A stretch of DNA of 33,023 nt from Bdellovibrio sp. ZAP7. GTDB taxonomy: Bacteria; Bdellovibrionota_B; Oligoflexia; Oligoflexales; RGVZ01. The stretch spans positions 1-33,023 of the forward strand of contig CAMDKS010000033.1 of the NCBI GenBank assembly GCA_945900755.1. Direction: 5' to 3'. Position 1 is the stretch's first letter. Each line of letters begins with the position of its first letter. Positions 8,673 to 17,122 of this stretch are shown here, piece after piece. Below the pieces are notes generated by a model. It was not told the origin of the DNA, searched no databases, and was given only the letters and a program-made list of their open reading frames with translations. The translations under genes and the position numbers were made by a program.

Positions 8673-9620
8673 TCAATGCTCCAAAACTGATCCCATATGG
8701 AGATACTTTTCAAAACGCTCGTCTCTAATTTGAATGGGACTTTTTACTCCGAGTTCCCGCAATGCCGACATAACTTGGGCTTTAATTCGTTCCGCAGTCA
8801 TGGCCAAGTTGCGGTGCGCACCACCACTAGGCTCCGCAATAATTCCATCAATAACACCGAATTCCAACGCGCTTTTAGCGGTAATTTTCAACATCTCAGC
8901 GGCGCGCGGAGCGCCCGCAGCATCCTTCATAAGAATGGATGCACAGCCTTCTGGAGAGATCACTGAGTAGACGCCGTACTGTAGCATGTAGACTCTATTG
9001 GCTACGGCAATCGCCAGCGCACCTCCGCTGCCTCCTTCACCTGAAATAATGGAGACAATCGGCACCTTTAGGCGCGTCATGACCATGATATTTTTTGCGA
9101 TCGCCTCGCTTTGGCCTCGTTCCTCAGCGTCAATTCCTGGGTACGCTCCGGGAGTGTCCACTAACGTGACTATTGGCAGCTTAAATCGTTCAGCTAGACT
9201 CATCAAACGTAACGCTTTACGATACCCTTCCGGGCGTGGCATGCCGAAATTTCTAAAAATATTATCCTTCGTTCCGCGACCTTTTTGATGTCCAATGATG
9301 ACAATCGGAAGATTATCCATCCGCGCAAGACCACCAACAATTGACTTGTCGTCTAGAAAATTGCGGTCGCCATGTAGCTCAATGAAACCCGTGGTCATGG
9401 CACCAATCAGCTCCAAAGTGCTGGGTCGCCTCGGATGACGGGCAATCTGCGTTGACTCGTATGGTGTTAGATTTGAGAATATTTTATGACGAATGATTTC
9501 AGATTTCGATTCAAGGTCAGCTAACTCAACATCAACATTAATCAGTTGGCTTGACGCGGTCCGCCGCAACTCGTCAATTCGTCGTTCAAGGTCAAGCAAT
9601 GGTTTTTCAAAAGGAATCAC
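8673..9620 (-). CDS. accA: Acetyl-CoA carboxylase carboxyltransferase subunit alpha
   Basis: AccA forms, with AccD, the carboxyltransferase that moves the carboxyl group from biotinyl-BCCP to acetyl-CoA, the committed step of fatty acid synthesis. At 315 residues it has the usual length. Diagnostic stretches include PYESTQIARHPRRPSTLE, ELHGDRNFLDDKSIVGG, GRPEGYRKALRLM-type sequence (MPRPEGYRKALRLMSLAERF), VDTPGAYPGIDAEERGQSEAIA, GEGGSGGALAIAVANRVYML and YSVISPEGCASIL. The start is GTG 9620 with AGAGGA eight nt upstream. It leads a reverse-strand operon accA-cmk-lipoprotein. Identification is confident. Confidence 0.97.
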   Translation of the reverse strand: MIPFEKPLLDLERRIDELRRTASSQLINVDVELADLESKSEIIRHKIFSNLTPYESTQIARHPRRPSTLELIGAMTTGFIELHGDRNFLDDKSIVGGLARMDNLPIVIIGHQKGRGTKDNIFRNFGMPRPEGYRKALRLMSLAERFKLPIVTLVDTPGAYPGIDAEERGQSEAIAKNIMVMTRLKVPIVSIISGEGGSGGALAIAVANRVYMLQYGVYSVISPEGCASILMKDAAGAPRAAEMLKITAKSALEFGVIDGIIAEPSGGAHRNLAMTAERIKAQVMSALRELGVKSPIQIRDERFEKYLHMGSVLEH

Positions 9621-9679
9621 GTACCAAATCCTCTTATATTAAATGTTCTGTGGAACCCATCTTCTATGATTAGCTCTAC

Positions 9680-9699
9680 AAAGTCACGAAAGACTTTGA
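9680..9699. repeat. Hairpin-forming inverted repeat between the protease gene and accA
   Basis: CAAAGTC and GACTTTG pair perfectly around a 6-nt loop. On the reverse strand it lies after the protease stop and before accA. No T-run follows, so it could be a weak terminator or processing site, or an element of the accA leader. Confidence 0.35.
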
Positions 9700-9739
9700 T
9701 GATTTCTCGATCTATTAAACTATAAACAAAACATCTTGG

Positions 9740-11401
9740 TTATGGTGAGTTGGTAACTATAAAAGTGACACCCCTGCGCGAAAGTTCGGTTAGCAGAGGG
9801 GTCGGAATGTGATCGTTTGCTGAATAACGAAGCACTCGCAGGCGAGGCAAAGTAAGTAAATCCTCCCATTCATGGTTGTCAGGATTATTGGCTAGGCTCA
9901 AGACCTCCAAATTTTCCAGTCCACGGAGAGCCTGAATCGAACGAATACCTCTAGAACTAATATCTAGCTGCCGTTTGAGCGCAAGGTCCAAACTCTTACG
10001 TTCGATACTACCAGCTGCCAGCATGTCGCGTAAGACAATCGTCAGGCTACGCAAATCTTGTGGAGCTGCAGAACCGCGTGCCGCAATTTCTCGATATTTT
10101 GTATTGGAAATATTTGAGGCCTGAGAGTGCAGACCAAAAACGTTTACGGTTTCGGCCATCTGAGTGAGAGCCGTCAGTTTTTCGATTCGATTATTACGAA
10201 CATCAACCATTTTTAAATTCGTCAACAAAGATAGCGGCTCACTACTCTCCAGTAAATTATCCGAAGCATCAAGCCACTCTAACTTTGTCGCAAAACGAAG
10301 CCATGAAAGTTGACGAAAATGACGATTAGACAGGTCCATCTTCGTCACACCTTGAAGAACTTGACCCAATTGCTGACAGCCCTCAGACGTTCGTGCCAAA
10401 TCTATTTTAGCAAAACGGAATAGTTCTCCAAGATCGTGGCGCTCCACCTCGGTCAACAACTCTGATTGGCAAGCTTCGCTAAAAGGCTTAGTCAAAACAA
10501 CCGAATGCTCAGGTGGGTCATTTTGAATAGCGCCCATGGCTGTTTCTCTGAGGCAAAAATCTTGCAAAGCCGCATGAGCCACTTGAAATTTAGCCGACGA
10601 ACGCAGCCAACAAACCGCTTCGCTCACGAGTCCATAAGCCCCCGACTCATAATCACTAGCACACGGCATTGGCCCGCGTGACGTCACTCCTGCTAATACT
10701 AAACGTGCAGGATGATTTTCTGTACCTTTTTGGGCTAGGAATGCGGGTCCACCACTATCTCCAGAACAACTATCGACGTCGTGATTTCCGGCAAACATCT
10801 CCAATCCAGTTCGATAATTAATGGGAGACTTCGCCTGATGCAGGACGCCAATTGGTGGAGCTTCCCCTTCCCCAGGTAGTCTGAGGGTGGTTAGTCCATA
10901 CCCAGCAATGATTGTTTCCGCATGACTATCGAATAGCTCATCCATTTCTAAATGCGATGAGGGAACGTCTGCTGGTAAAATATCTGAAAATGGCGGGTCA
11001 ATTCTAACCCACGCAAAATCCATTGCACCGCGAGGATCTTTCCAAAACCGCGGATGAATTTCTAAATCAACGACAGCGGATTTTCTGTCCAAATCTGAGG
11101 GCAAATCCCCATTTTTTGAAATCACTTTAAATATAGAAAGATCAGAGCTAGACGAGTGCTGCCAACGTTCAAAACAATGGGCAGCCGTCAACACCAGATC
11201 TGGAGCAATGAGCGTGCCTGAACACACAGTCAATTCGTCGCGCTTAAACGCAACCACATTTCTATATTTTCCTTGTGGGGCCAGATCGCCGCCAATAATT
11301 TTAACGGTCGCACCGTTAAAAGGTCGCTCCCCACACGAGGAAAAGACACCCATTAACAAAGGGCATAGTCGTATAATTTTAAGGATCGTGGATCGGCTCA
11401 T
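9740..11401 (-). CDS. Trypsin-family (S1) serine protease lipoprotein with C-terminal leucine-rich repeats
   Basis: The 553-residue protein starts with a signal ending at a probable lipobox Cys23 (VFSSC). A chymotrypsin-fold protease domain follows: an activation-like IIGG at 35-38, catalytic His75 in LTAAHC, Asp128 in MDFAWVRI and Ser216 in SCSGDSGGP, so the triad is intact. After about residue 300 there are leucine-rich repeats (TKMDLSNRHFRQLSWL, TKLEWLDASDNLL, TNLKMVDVRNNRIEKL, then ENLEVLSLANNP and PRLRVLRYSAND). It is therefore predicted to be an envelope-anchored protease with a binding module. It starts 26 nt after bfd and may be on the iron-responsive transcript. The ribosome-binding AGAAGG lies unusually close to the ATG. 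The target protein is unknown. Confidence 0.85.
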   Translation of the reverse strand: MSRSTILKIIRLCPLLMGVFSSCGERPFNGATVKIIGGDLAPQGKYRNVVAFKRDELTVCSGTLIAPDLVLTAAHCFERWQHSSSSDLSIFKVISKNGDLPSDLDRKSAVVDLEIHPRFWKDPRGAMDFAWVRIDPPFSDILPADVPSSHLEMDELFDSHAETIIAGYGLTTLRLPGEGEAPPIGVLHQAKSPINYRTGLEMFAGNHDVDSCSGDSGGPAFLAQKGTENHPARLVLAGVTSRGPMPCASDYESGAYGLVSEAVCWLRSSAKFQVAHAALQDFCLRETAMGAIQNDPPEHSVVLTKPFSEACQSELLTEVERHDLGELFRFAKIDLARTSEGCQQLGQVLQGVTKMDLSNRHFRQLSWLRFATKLEWLDASDNLLESSEPLSLLTNLKMVDVRNNRIEKLTALTQMAETVNVFGLHSQASNISNTKYREIAARGSAAPQDLRSLTIVLRDMLAAGSIERKSLDLALKRQLDISSRGIRSIQALRGLENLEVLSLANNPDNHEWEDLLTLPRLRVLRYSANDHIPTPLLTELSRRGVTFIVTNSP

Positions 11402-11427
11402 GCCCTTCTTTTAACCGATTTGCATGG

Positions 11428-11628
11428 CTAACTGCAAGTATTTAAGGCAATTATTTTTGATTTCTCGTCATCCGTCTCATGGCGGACGATTTCTCGCAAG
11501 TCCATGGCACAGGCGCCACAGCCGGTTCCTGCATGACAGGTATCTACTATTTCCCTAAGCGACTGACCTTGCTTGACCAATTCACGAACCTTACGGTCAG
11601 AGACACCTTTGCACAGACATAAAATCAT
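11428..11628 (-). CDS. bfd: Bacterioferritin-associated ferredoxin-like [2Fe-2S] protein
   Basis: Bfd-type proteins bind a [2Fe-2S] cluster and reduce bacterioferritin so that stored iron is released. I start at ATG 11628 (66 aa), not at the ATG six codons upstream, because GGGAG lies nine nt before it and MILCLCKGVSD is the typical Bfd beginning. The cluster ligands are predicted to be Cys4, Cys6, Cys37 and Cys40 (CLC...CGAC), with an extra Cys31. The gene is solo apart from the downstream protease. Its promoter overlaps two Fur-box-like palindromes, which fits the iron-starvation induction known for bfd. No bacterioferritin gene is in the window. Confidence 0.88.
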   Translation of the reverse strand: MILCLCKGVSDRKVRELVKQGQSLREIVDTCHAGTGCGACAMDLREIVRHETDDEKSKIIALNTCS

Positions 11629-11669
11629 CCGCTTGCACTCCCGCATCCTAGTTCTTACGATAGGGATTT

Positions 11670-11698
11670 AGGATAGCCCAAATGAGAACTGTTCTCAA
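11670..11698 (-). promoter_or_regulatory. Predicted sigma-70 promoter of bfd
   Basis: On the reverse strand, TTGAGA at 11698-11693 (-35, 5 of 6 to consensus) and TATCCT at 11675-11670 (-10, 4 of 6) are separated by exactly 17 nt, giving a start near 11663 and a leader of about 35 nt. The -35 box lies inside the first Fur-like palindrome. Confidence 0.5.
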
Positions 11699-11721
11699 TC
11701 GAATATTGAGACGGCCTCTCA
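11683..11721. promoter_or_regulatory. Two Fur-box-like 7-1-7 palindromes over the bfd promoter
   Basis: TGAGAACTGTTCTCA at 11683-11697 is a perfect 7-1-7 palindrome. TGAGACGGCCTCTCA at 11707-11721 matches the same layout with one mismatched pair. The centres are 24 bp apart. The 7-1-7 form resembles the TGATAAT-N-ATTATCA core of Fur boxes, many of which read TGAGAAT-N-ATTCTCA. Overlap with the -35 box implies repression. Confidence 0.55.
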
Positions 11722-11759
11722 TTATCTATAGGCGGAAACCTAAAAAAAACCGGGGAGAA

Positions 11760-13742
11760 TTATCGGCCAATTTCTTTTAAGGCTGTGCGAGTCGACTCGA
11801 CCGCCTCAGATACCAACATCCACTCTTCCTCTAATTTTTGACTACTTTTTTCAACGACAGACCGCTCAGCGCCCAATTTTGAAAGCTTTGAAAACTCGGC
11901 TGCGGACGCTTCCATTTGGCCATCCAAATCTAGCATGGTTTTTAGATTGGTCGCCATGTTGCGGTCCAGCTCAGCGAGGCGTTTCTCGTTTTTTTGCAGG
12001 TCTCGCTTCATGGTTGAAATATCGGCTTCGCTCAAGGTTTTTTTTCCTACTGGTTCAAGATCCTTGGGCTTTGATTTTTTTTGTGCTCCCGCTTCAACGG
12101 CGTGAACAGGAGAGGGGTCTAATACATCGGGGAAACCACATTGTTTTGCGAGGCGTTGATAGTCTTCTAATTTCCCGACAAACAAGGACGAACGACCATC
12201 AGGCAACATGACAAAGACATGGGTACAAACGGCGTCAATAAAATTTCGATCGTGGGACACAAACAACAGCGTCCCCTCGTAGTCCTGCAGAGCAGCCGTT
12301 AAAACTTCCACACTCGACAAATCAAGGTGATTCGTAGGCTCATCCATCACCAAAAAATTGGCGCGCTTAGCCAATAGTTTCGCTAAACCGACTCGAGCCT
12401 TCTCGCCCCCAGAAAGAACTCCGACATGCTTAAAAACATCTTCCCCTCTAAACAGCAGACTGCCTAAGAGACTGCGCGCCTCGCGCTCACTTGTCTCCGT
12501 AGAGCTCATCAACACGTTGTCAAGGGCTGACCGATTGACCTCTAAGGTATCCAATTGATCTTGGGCAAACCACGCCATCTGCACGCCGTGGCCCTCGACA
12601 AACGTTCCTGCAAGCGGCGCAATATGGCCCGCGATGGCTTTAAGCAAGGTTGATTTACCAATGCCGTTCGCGCCGATCACCGCAACGCGGTGGCCTCGTT
12701 CAACGAGCAATTGAATGCCCGTGGCCAAAGGCCGATCATAGCCGATCGTCGCATTCTGAATTTTGAGAACCTCGCGTCCAGACGCAGTGCCAATCGGAAT
12801 ACGCAGCGCAATTGAATCGGCTCCGCCATCGGTAGGAACCGAATCTTCCATTTCACGAATTCTCGCAATCATCTTGACCCGTGACTGTGCCTGAGCAGCC
12901 TTGGAAGCCTTCGCACCGAAACGATCGACGAAGGACTGAAGGTGTTCTCGCTGACGACGCAGAGTGTCGGCGGTGGCGGCATCTTGTAGTAAACGAAGCT
13001 CTCTTTGCTCTAAAAATGACGAGAAATTACCTTTGTAAGCCGTCAAATGACCATGGCTCAAATACACCGTATAAGTCGGAAGACGCTCTAACAAACTACG
13101 ATCATGAGATACAAAAAGAAGGGTCCCTTGATAAGACTGAAGCCAGCGTTCAACCCAAATCAAACTTGGTAAATCAAGATGGTTTGTAGGCTCATCGAGA
13201 ATTAAAAAATTAGGATTATTAATAAATATTTTACCCAACTCTAACCGCATGCGCCAACCGCCAGAAAGCGTCGACGGGTCGACTTCGATCATCTCCTCTG
13301 AAAAGCCTAGCCCCTTCAACACCGCTCGGGCCTCAGACTCCATCGAGTACCCGCCTTCGCGCTGGAATTCGATGTCGAGGATTTCAAAGTCGTGAAACGT
13401 CTTGTCTGAATACTCGTTGGTCATCTTATCAAGGGCATCTCGATGCCGACGATAGAGTGCTTGCATATAGCCCTCACCGCCAGCCACAGATTCTTCTAGG
13501 ACTGAAGAGGCCGGATTTGGATTTGGTTCCTGCGGCAAGTATCCAAGGCGCGTGCGTGGTGGAATAAGGATCGTGCCGCCGTCAATGTCTTGAGAGCCAG
13601 TAAGAATATCCAGCAACGTGGTTTTTCCGGCACCGTTCGCTCCAACTAGTGCAATCCGTTCACCTTCAGGAAAATGGTACGACACATTATCTAGAATAGG
13701 CTTAACGCCAAAAAATTTTCGTAAACTTTCAATTCGAATCAA
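11760..13742 (-). CDS. ABC-F family ATPase (Uup/YheS-type)
   Basis: ABC-F proteins have two ABC ATPase domains on one chain and no membrane part. They act at the ribosome on stalled or special translation states. The 660-residue protein has Walker A GANGAGKTT at 34-42 and GANGIGKST in the second domain, signatures LSGGWRMRLELGK and LSGGEKARVGLAK, and two Walker B/linker runs LILDEPTNHLDL and LVMDEPTNHLDL. Between the domains lies the P-site-interaction linker region (LRRQREHLQSFVDRFGAKASKAAQAQSR). The C-terminal 90 residues form a charged coiled coil like that of Uup/YheS. The start is TTG 13742 with AAGGA nine nt upstream. The exact subfamily needs a tree; antibiotic resistance is not implied. 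Confidence 0.92.
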   Translation of the reverse strand: MIRIESLRKFFGVKPILDNVSYHFPEGERIALVGANGAGKTTLLDILTGSQDIDGGTILIPPRTRLGYLPQEPNPNPASSVLEESVAGGEGYMQALYRRHRDALDKMTNEYSDKTFHDFEILDIEFQREGGYSMESEARAVLKGLGFSEEMIEVDPSTLSGGWRMRLELGKIFINNPNFLILDEPTNHLDLPSLIWVERWLQSYQGTLLFVSHDRSLLERLPTYTVYLSHGHLTAYKGNFSSFLEQRELRLLQDAATADTLRRQREHLQSFVDRFGAKASKAAQAQSRVKMIARIREMEDSVPTDGGADSIALRIPIGTASGREVLKIQNATIGYDRPLATGIQLLVERGHRVAVIGANGIGKSTLLKAIAGHIAPLAGTFVEGHGVQMAWFAQDQLDTLEVNRSALDNVLMSSTETSEREARSLLGSLLFRGEDVFKHVGVLSGGEKARVGLAKLLAKRANFLVMDEPTNHLDLSSVEVLTAALQDYEGTLLFVSHDRNFIDAVCTHVFVMLPDGRSSLFVGKLEDYQRLAKQCGFPDVLDPSPVHAVEAGAQKKSKPKDLEPVGKKTLSEADISTMKRDLQKNEKRLAELDRNMATNLKTMLDLDGQMEASAAEFSKLSKLGAERSVVEKSSQKLEEEWMLVSEAVESTRTALKEIGR

Positions 13743-13791
13743 GGCTGAAAATCCTTAAAGAGGTCTTTTATACAAACCAAAAAGTTGAGAC

Positions 13792-13807
13792 GGTGAGAAA
13801 TCTCACC
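13792..13807. repeat. Inverted repeat GGTGAGA-AA-TCTCACC
   Basis: A perfect 7-bp hairpin sits between the hypothetical gene at 13820 and the ABC-F gene. On the reverse strand it is followed after some nine nt by a run of five T, so it may be a weak terminator for the upstream gene. Confidence 0.4.
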
Positions 13808-13819
13808 AACATCTAAAAA

Positions 13820-14215
13820 TCAATTAGAAACGGCGTCCCGTACTTCTTCGGATGAACAATAGCTTAAACGACATCCGGTCGGAATGCGCACATTAATCAT
13901 GTCAGCGATCGCGTCAAAATTAAAGGATTCGCTCACGAGGCCTGAGACCACTCGCCTGAAAAGAGCCTCCACCTCCTCACTTATAATCTGGTGCCCGTCG
14001 TCGTCAAGACGTCCTGCGGCCTTGGCCAAATCTTCAAGATTGGATGTTGACCACCCGTTTTGAGAGAGACCTTCATTTGGGTTTTTAATGCTCCCCGCTT
14101 CAACCTCGAGAACCATTATTTTAGCAATCATATCAGTGGCCCAAGCTGGGCAACCGTCCACTGGAATTCCGAGATTCGCCCCACTCTCATCATGTTCAAT
14201 CAGGCTTGTGGTCAT
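13820..14215 (-). CDS. Hypothetical acidic protein (131 aa)
   Basis: The start ATG at 14215 has AAGGA nine nt upstream, which supports a real gene. The product is acidic, soluble and probably helical. It includes CPAWATDMIAKIMVLEVEAGSIKNP near the N terminus and ISEEVEALFRRVVSGLVSESFNFDAIADMINV near the C terminus. Three Cys are present but no metal motif. No family is recognised. It is divergent from the cyclic-nucleotide-binding gene, and the intervening 239 nt hold a two-part inverted repeat. A shared regulator with that neighbour is possible but unproven. Confidence 0.6.
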   Translation of the reverse strand: MTTSLIEHDESGANLGIPVDGCPAWATDMIAKIMVLEVEAGSIKNPNEGLSQNGWSTSNLEDLAKAAGRLDDDGHQIISEEVEALFRRVVSGLVSESFNFDAIADMINVRIPTGCRLSYCSSEEVRDAVSN

Positions 14216-14260
14216 AATAGTGGGTCCTTTTATTGAGGGAATCTCTTTACCAAATCATAT

Positions 14261-14288
14261 TGAAATATATAGAATTTCTATGATTTCA
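14261..14288. promoter_or_regulatory. Nested inverted repeat in a divergent promoter region
   Basis: Outer arms TGAAAT/ATTTCA and inner arms ATAGAA/TTCTAT (one central T) are both perfect, with 2-nt and 1-nt gaps between them. It lies 46 nt upstream of the hypothetical gene's start and about 170 nt upstream of the CNB gene. It resembles a dimer operator. Confidence 0.4.
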
Positions 14289-14454
14289 TCAATTTGTTGG
14301 GTTTCTTACCACATTTCAATGAACACAGGCAAGGGCAATGCGTCTCATCTTGATTTTTCGGTAGGTCAGAAAAAAAAGACGGCCTCCCAGTAAAGAAATT
14401 TCCTAATACGCCGATATACCCCAAGTAAATTGACGTTCACAAGGAAAGATGACT

Positions 14455-15651
14455 ATGGTCGCCCCAAAAGCATTCATGCCTCCAAAAATCGTTATGCCAG
14501 GTAAACGACTGGAAGTGAAACCACAAGCTAACGCTCACTTGAAAGTCGAACCTGGGCATCTCCTTTTTTCGAAAGGAGATCCGGGTGGCGATTTATATTT
14601 TATCGAAAAAGGGACCGTCGACATATATATCACACAAAAAGATCAGGAAATCGTGCTCACTGAAATGGGTGTCGGAGAAGTTATCGGAGTCATGACCCTC
14701 CTAACACTAGAGCCAAGGCTTGCGTCGTGCCGGGCAAAAGACCTTGTCGTTGTCAAAAAAATCTCCAAGGCAGCCATTGCCAATCTCATTACGGTGCTTC
14801 CAAAATGGCTGCATATTGTTTTGAAAGAGTTTACTGCGCGCATTGTCGAGATGAATCGCCTCTACTCGGAAACCATGGTTGAATTAAAAAAAGCCCGAGA
14901 GTCCCAGATCACTCCGTTATTTATTGCCACCCAATTCGTGCCAACAGCGTCACTACTTGCCGTAGGCCTAAAAGAAGGCACGGACTCTATTTTAGTCGCA
15001 GACCTCCTTGCACAAATGATGATGGCACTCAATCAACCTAAAGAGGTAATCAACAATATCTGGAAAATATTCGTGACCACTGGCTGTGTAAAGATGACGA
15101 TTGATCCCGCAAAAAAACAGCCCCTGGTTGCCATCGGGGAACTCGTCAGTTTAACGGCCTTCACCGATTTTTTAAAAGACTCTGCCAAAGGCCCCAGTCG
15201 AAAAATGCTCCGCGCGAAATTTACATCCACGGAACTTAAGTTACTCAGTACAATGGCCGAAATTTCGCTCATTAGCGCCAAGGGATCCGCGGTGACGGTT
15301 GCGAACAAGGTCCCCGATTTACTCGCAGAGCTTGCAAAACAAAATATTGTCGTCTGGGACGTAGGAACGATTGCTAGAGCTGTAAAAGCTGGACTACTAA
15401 CCACAAAAGGTAGTGGTGACGATATGACTATCTCCTATTCACCCACGGCACTCTCGACGACCCTAGGGTTCATTAGTGCCATCAAAAGATTAACTGGTGA
15501 AGCCGATCAAGCCTCGAATCCTGAGGCAACAGACACAGAGCCGCAGGCAGCAGAGGCTGCAGACACAGAGTCGCAGGCCGCAGAAGCGCCGCCAGACCTT
15601 GTCACAATCAGTTCAGAATTACCTACGGCTGGGAGCACGCCCGCCGCGTGA
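14455..15651 (+). CDS. Cyclic nucleotide-binding (CNB) domain protein
   Basis: The CNB fold (roughly residues 30-130) is seen as a typical jelly roll with the phosphate-binding-like turn: LLFSKGDPGGDLYFIEKGTVDIYI, then EIVLTEMGVGEVIGVMTLLTLEPRLASCRA. The classic FGE(x)AL(x)xR-type cassette is only partly kept (GEVIGVMTLL...PRLASCRA), so binding of cAMP or cGMP is uncertain. The middle (about 140-340) is helical and unlike CRP DNA-binding domains. The tail holds a near-repeated stretch (TDTEPQAAEA, ADTESQAAEA). I start at ATG 14455, as AAGGAAAG at 14441-14448 fits it better than the ATG at 14449. The last 33 nt overlap the 3' end of the helicase gene on the other strand. Confidence 0.75.
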   Translation: MVAPKAFMPPKIVMPGKRLEVKPQANAHLKVEPGHLLFSKGDPGGDLYFIEKGTVDIYITQKDQEIVLTEMGVGEVIGVMTLLTLEPRLASCRAKDLVVVKKISKAAIANLITVLPKWLHIVLKEFTARIVEMNRLYSETMVELKKARESQITPLFIATQFVPTASLLAVGLKEGTDSILVADLLAQMMMALNQPKEVINNIWKIFVTTGCVKMTIDPAKKQPLVAIGELVSLTAFTDFLKDSAKGPSRKMLRAKFTSTELKLLSTMAEISLISAKGSAVTVANKVPDLLAELAKQNIVVWDVGTIARAVKAGLLTTKGSGDDMTISYSPTALSTTLGFISAIKRLTGEADQASNPEATDTEPQAAEAADTESQAAEAPPDLVTISSELPTAGSTPAA

Positions 15652-17037
15652 TTGAGAGGAATTACGACCTTGACCACCACCACCCGATGGACGACGTCCA
15701 CGAGACATTGGCACGGCTTTTTCGTTGCCGGTCGGAGCATCCTTCAAGTACGCATGCTCAGTAACCAATGGAATTTTCATTTTCGTTAGGCGTTCAATCT
15801 GGTGCAGAAAGCCCATTTCTTCGTGATCACAAAACGACATGGCCACACCTGTCGCCATCGCACGGCCTGTTCGACCTATCCGGTGAACGTAGGTTTCTGC
15901 TTCATTTGGCATTTCAAAATTGAAAACATGGGTAATGCTATCGATATCAATACCGCGAGCGGCAAGGTCACTGGCCACAAGAATTCTGACCTTTCCACAA
16001 CGGAAGTCTTCGAGGGCTCGTTGACGAGCGTTCTGTGACTTATTGCCGTGAATGGCCGCAGCCTTGATCCCATGATCATTTAGCCAGTTTTCCAGCTTAT
16101 TTGCGTTGTGCTTCGTACGCGTAAAAACCAAGCCCTTCTGCACGTTATCGTGGTCGATAATATCCAGAATTAAGTTTTTCTTGTCGGCGCGAGAAACAAA
16201 ATACAATCTCTGGTCGACCAATTCAGTCGTGCTCGAAATTGGAGTCACTTCAACGCGAACAGGATCGTTCAGAATAGAGTTGATCAAGCCTTGCACTTCG
16301 TTAGGCATGGTTGCCGAAAACAATAGGTTTTGACGGTCTCGCGGCATCACCTTTAAAATACGATTGATATCGTGAATAAATCCCATGTCGAGCATGCGAT
16401 CGGCTTCGTCTAACACTAATATTTGAATGTTTTTAAAATCAACCGCACGTCGACCCATCAAATCTAGCAGGCGTCCAGGAGTCGCAACCAAAATATCTAC
16501 TCCTGCTTTTAAGGAACGGATCTGCGGCTCAAGGCCCACGCCCCCAAAAACAACCGCCGTCCTGAGGGGAAGGTGGCGACCGTACACAACAAAACTTTCC
16601 TTAATTTGAAGCGCTAATTCACGAGTTGGAGCTAGGATCAAAGCGCGCAGTGGATGACCATTGACGTCCGCATCACTGAGGCGATGAAGCATCGGTAAGG
16701 CAAAGGCTGCCGTTTTTCCAGTACCCGTTTGCGCACAACCAAGAATATCTCGGCCCGCAAGGATTGACGGAATGGACTTCTCTTGAATCGGAGTCGGTGA
16801 CTCGTAGCCCTCGGCCTGAACCGCACGGGTGATGAGATCTTTAAGCCCCAAAGCTGTGAATTGCGCACCACTGACCAGTGTTTTTTTATCTGTGGAATCA
16901 ATCGGTTGCGAAGATGTTCCGGTAGACCTAGCGGGAGCTTTTGTGGTCGTAATTGGCTCTGAAATCTGGCTTGCCTGTGAGTCCACGGCCTCTTTAGCTT
17001 TACCTGCGCGAAACTTATCTAAAAAATTTAATACCAT
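15619..17037 (-). CDS. DEAD-box ATP-dependent RNA helicase, RhlE-like
   Basis: DEAD-box helicases unwind short RNA duplexes in ribosome assembly and RNA decay. The 472-residue protein has the Q motif GYESPTPIQ at 77-85, Walker A AQTGTGKT at 102-109, PTREL at 137-141, TPGR at 186-189, DEAD at 210-213, SAT at 241-243, and in domain 2 VFTRTKHNANKLE, ARGIDIDSITHVFNFEMPNEAETYVHRIGRTGRA. The N-terminal 60 residues are a Ser/Thr/Lys-rich extension, and the tail is Gly/Arg/Ser-rich (RGRRPSGGGGQGRNSSQSRGGR), as in RhlE proteins that use it for RNA binding. AGGA lies seven nt before the ATG. It follows maf by 85 nt. Confidence 0.93.
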   Translation of the reverse strand: MVLNFLDKFRAGKAKEAVDSQASQISEPITTTKAPARSTGTSSQPIDSTDKKTLVSGAQFTALGLKDLITRAVQAEGYESPTPIQEKSIPSILAGRDILGCAQTGTGKTAAFALPMLHRLSDADVNGHPLRALILAPTRELALQIKESFVVYGRHLPLRTAVVFGGVGLEPQIRSLKAGVDILVATPGRLLDLMGRRAVDFKNIQILVLDEADRMLDMGFIHDINRILKVMPRDRQNLLFSATMPNEVQGLINSILNDPVRVEVTPISSTTELVDQRLYFVSRADKKNLILDIIDHDNVQKGLVFTRTKHNANKLENWLNDHGIKAAAIHGNKSQNARQRALEDFRCGKVRILVASDLAARGIDIDSITHVFNFEMPNEAETYVHRIGRTGRAMATGVAMSFCDHEEMGFLHQIERLTKMKIPLVTEHAYLKDAPTGNEKAVPMSRGRRPSGGGGQGRNSSQSRGGRAPSRR

Positions 17038-17122
17038 TATTTATTCCTAATCTGGTTTTTATGACTCACATCCTGATTTTAGGAATGCAAATATCTTTAA
17101 TTGTGTGCTGTATCTAATCTAA

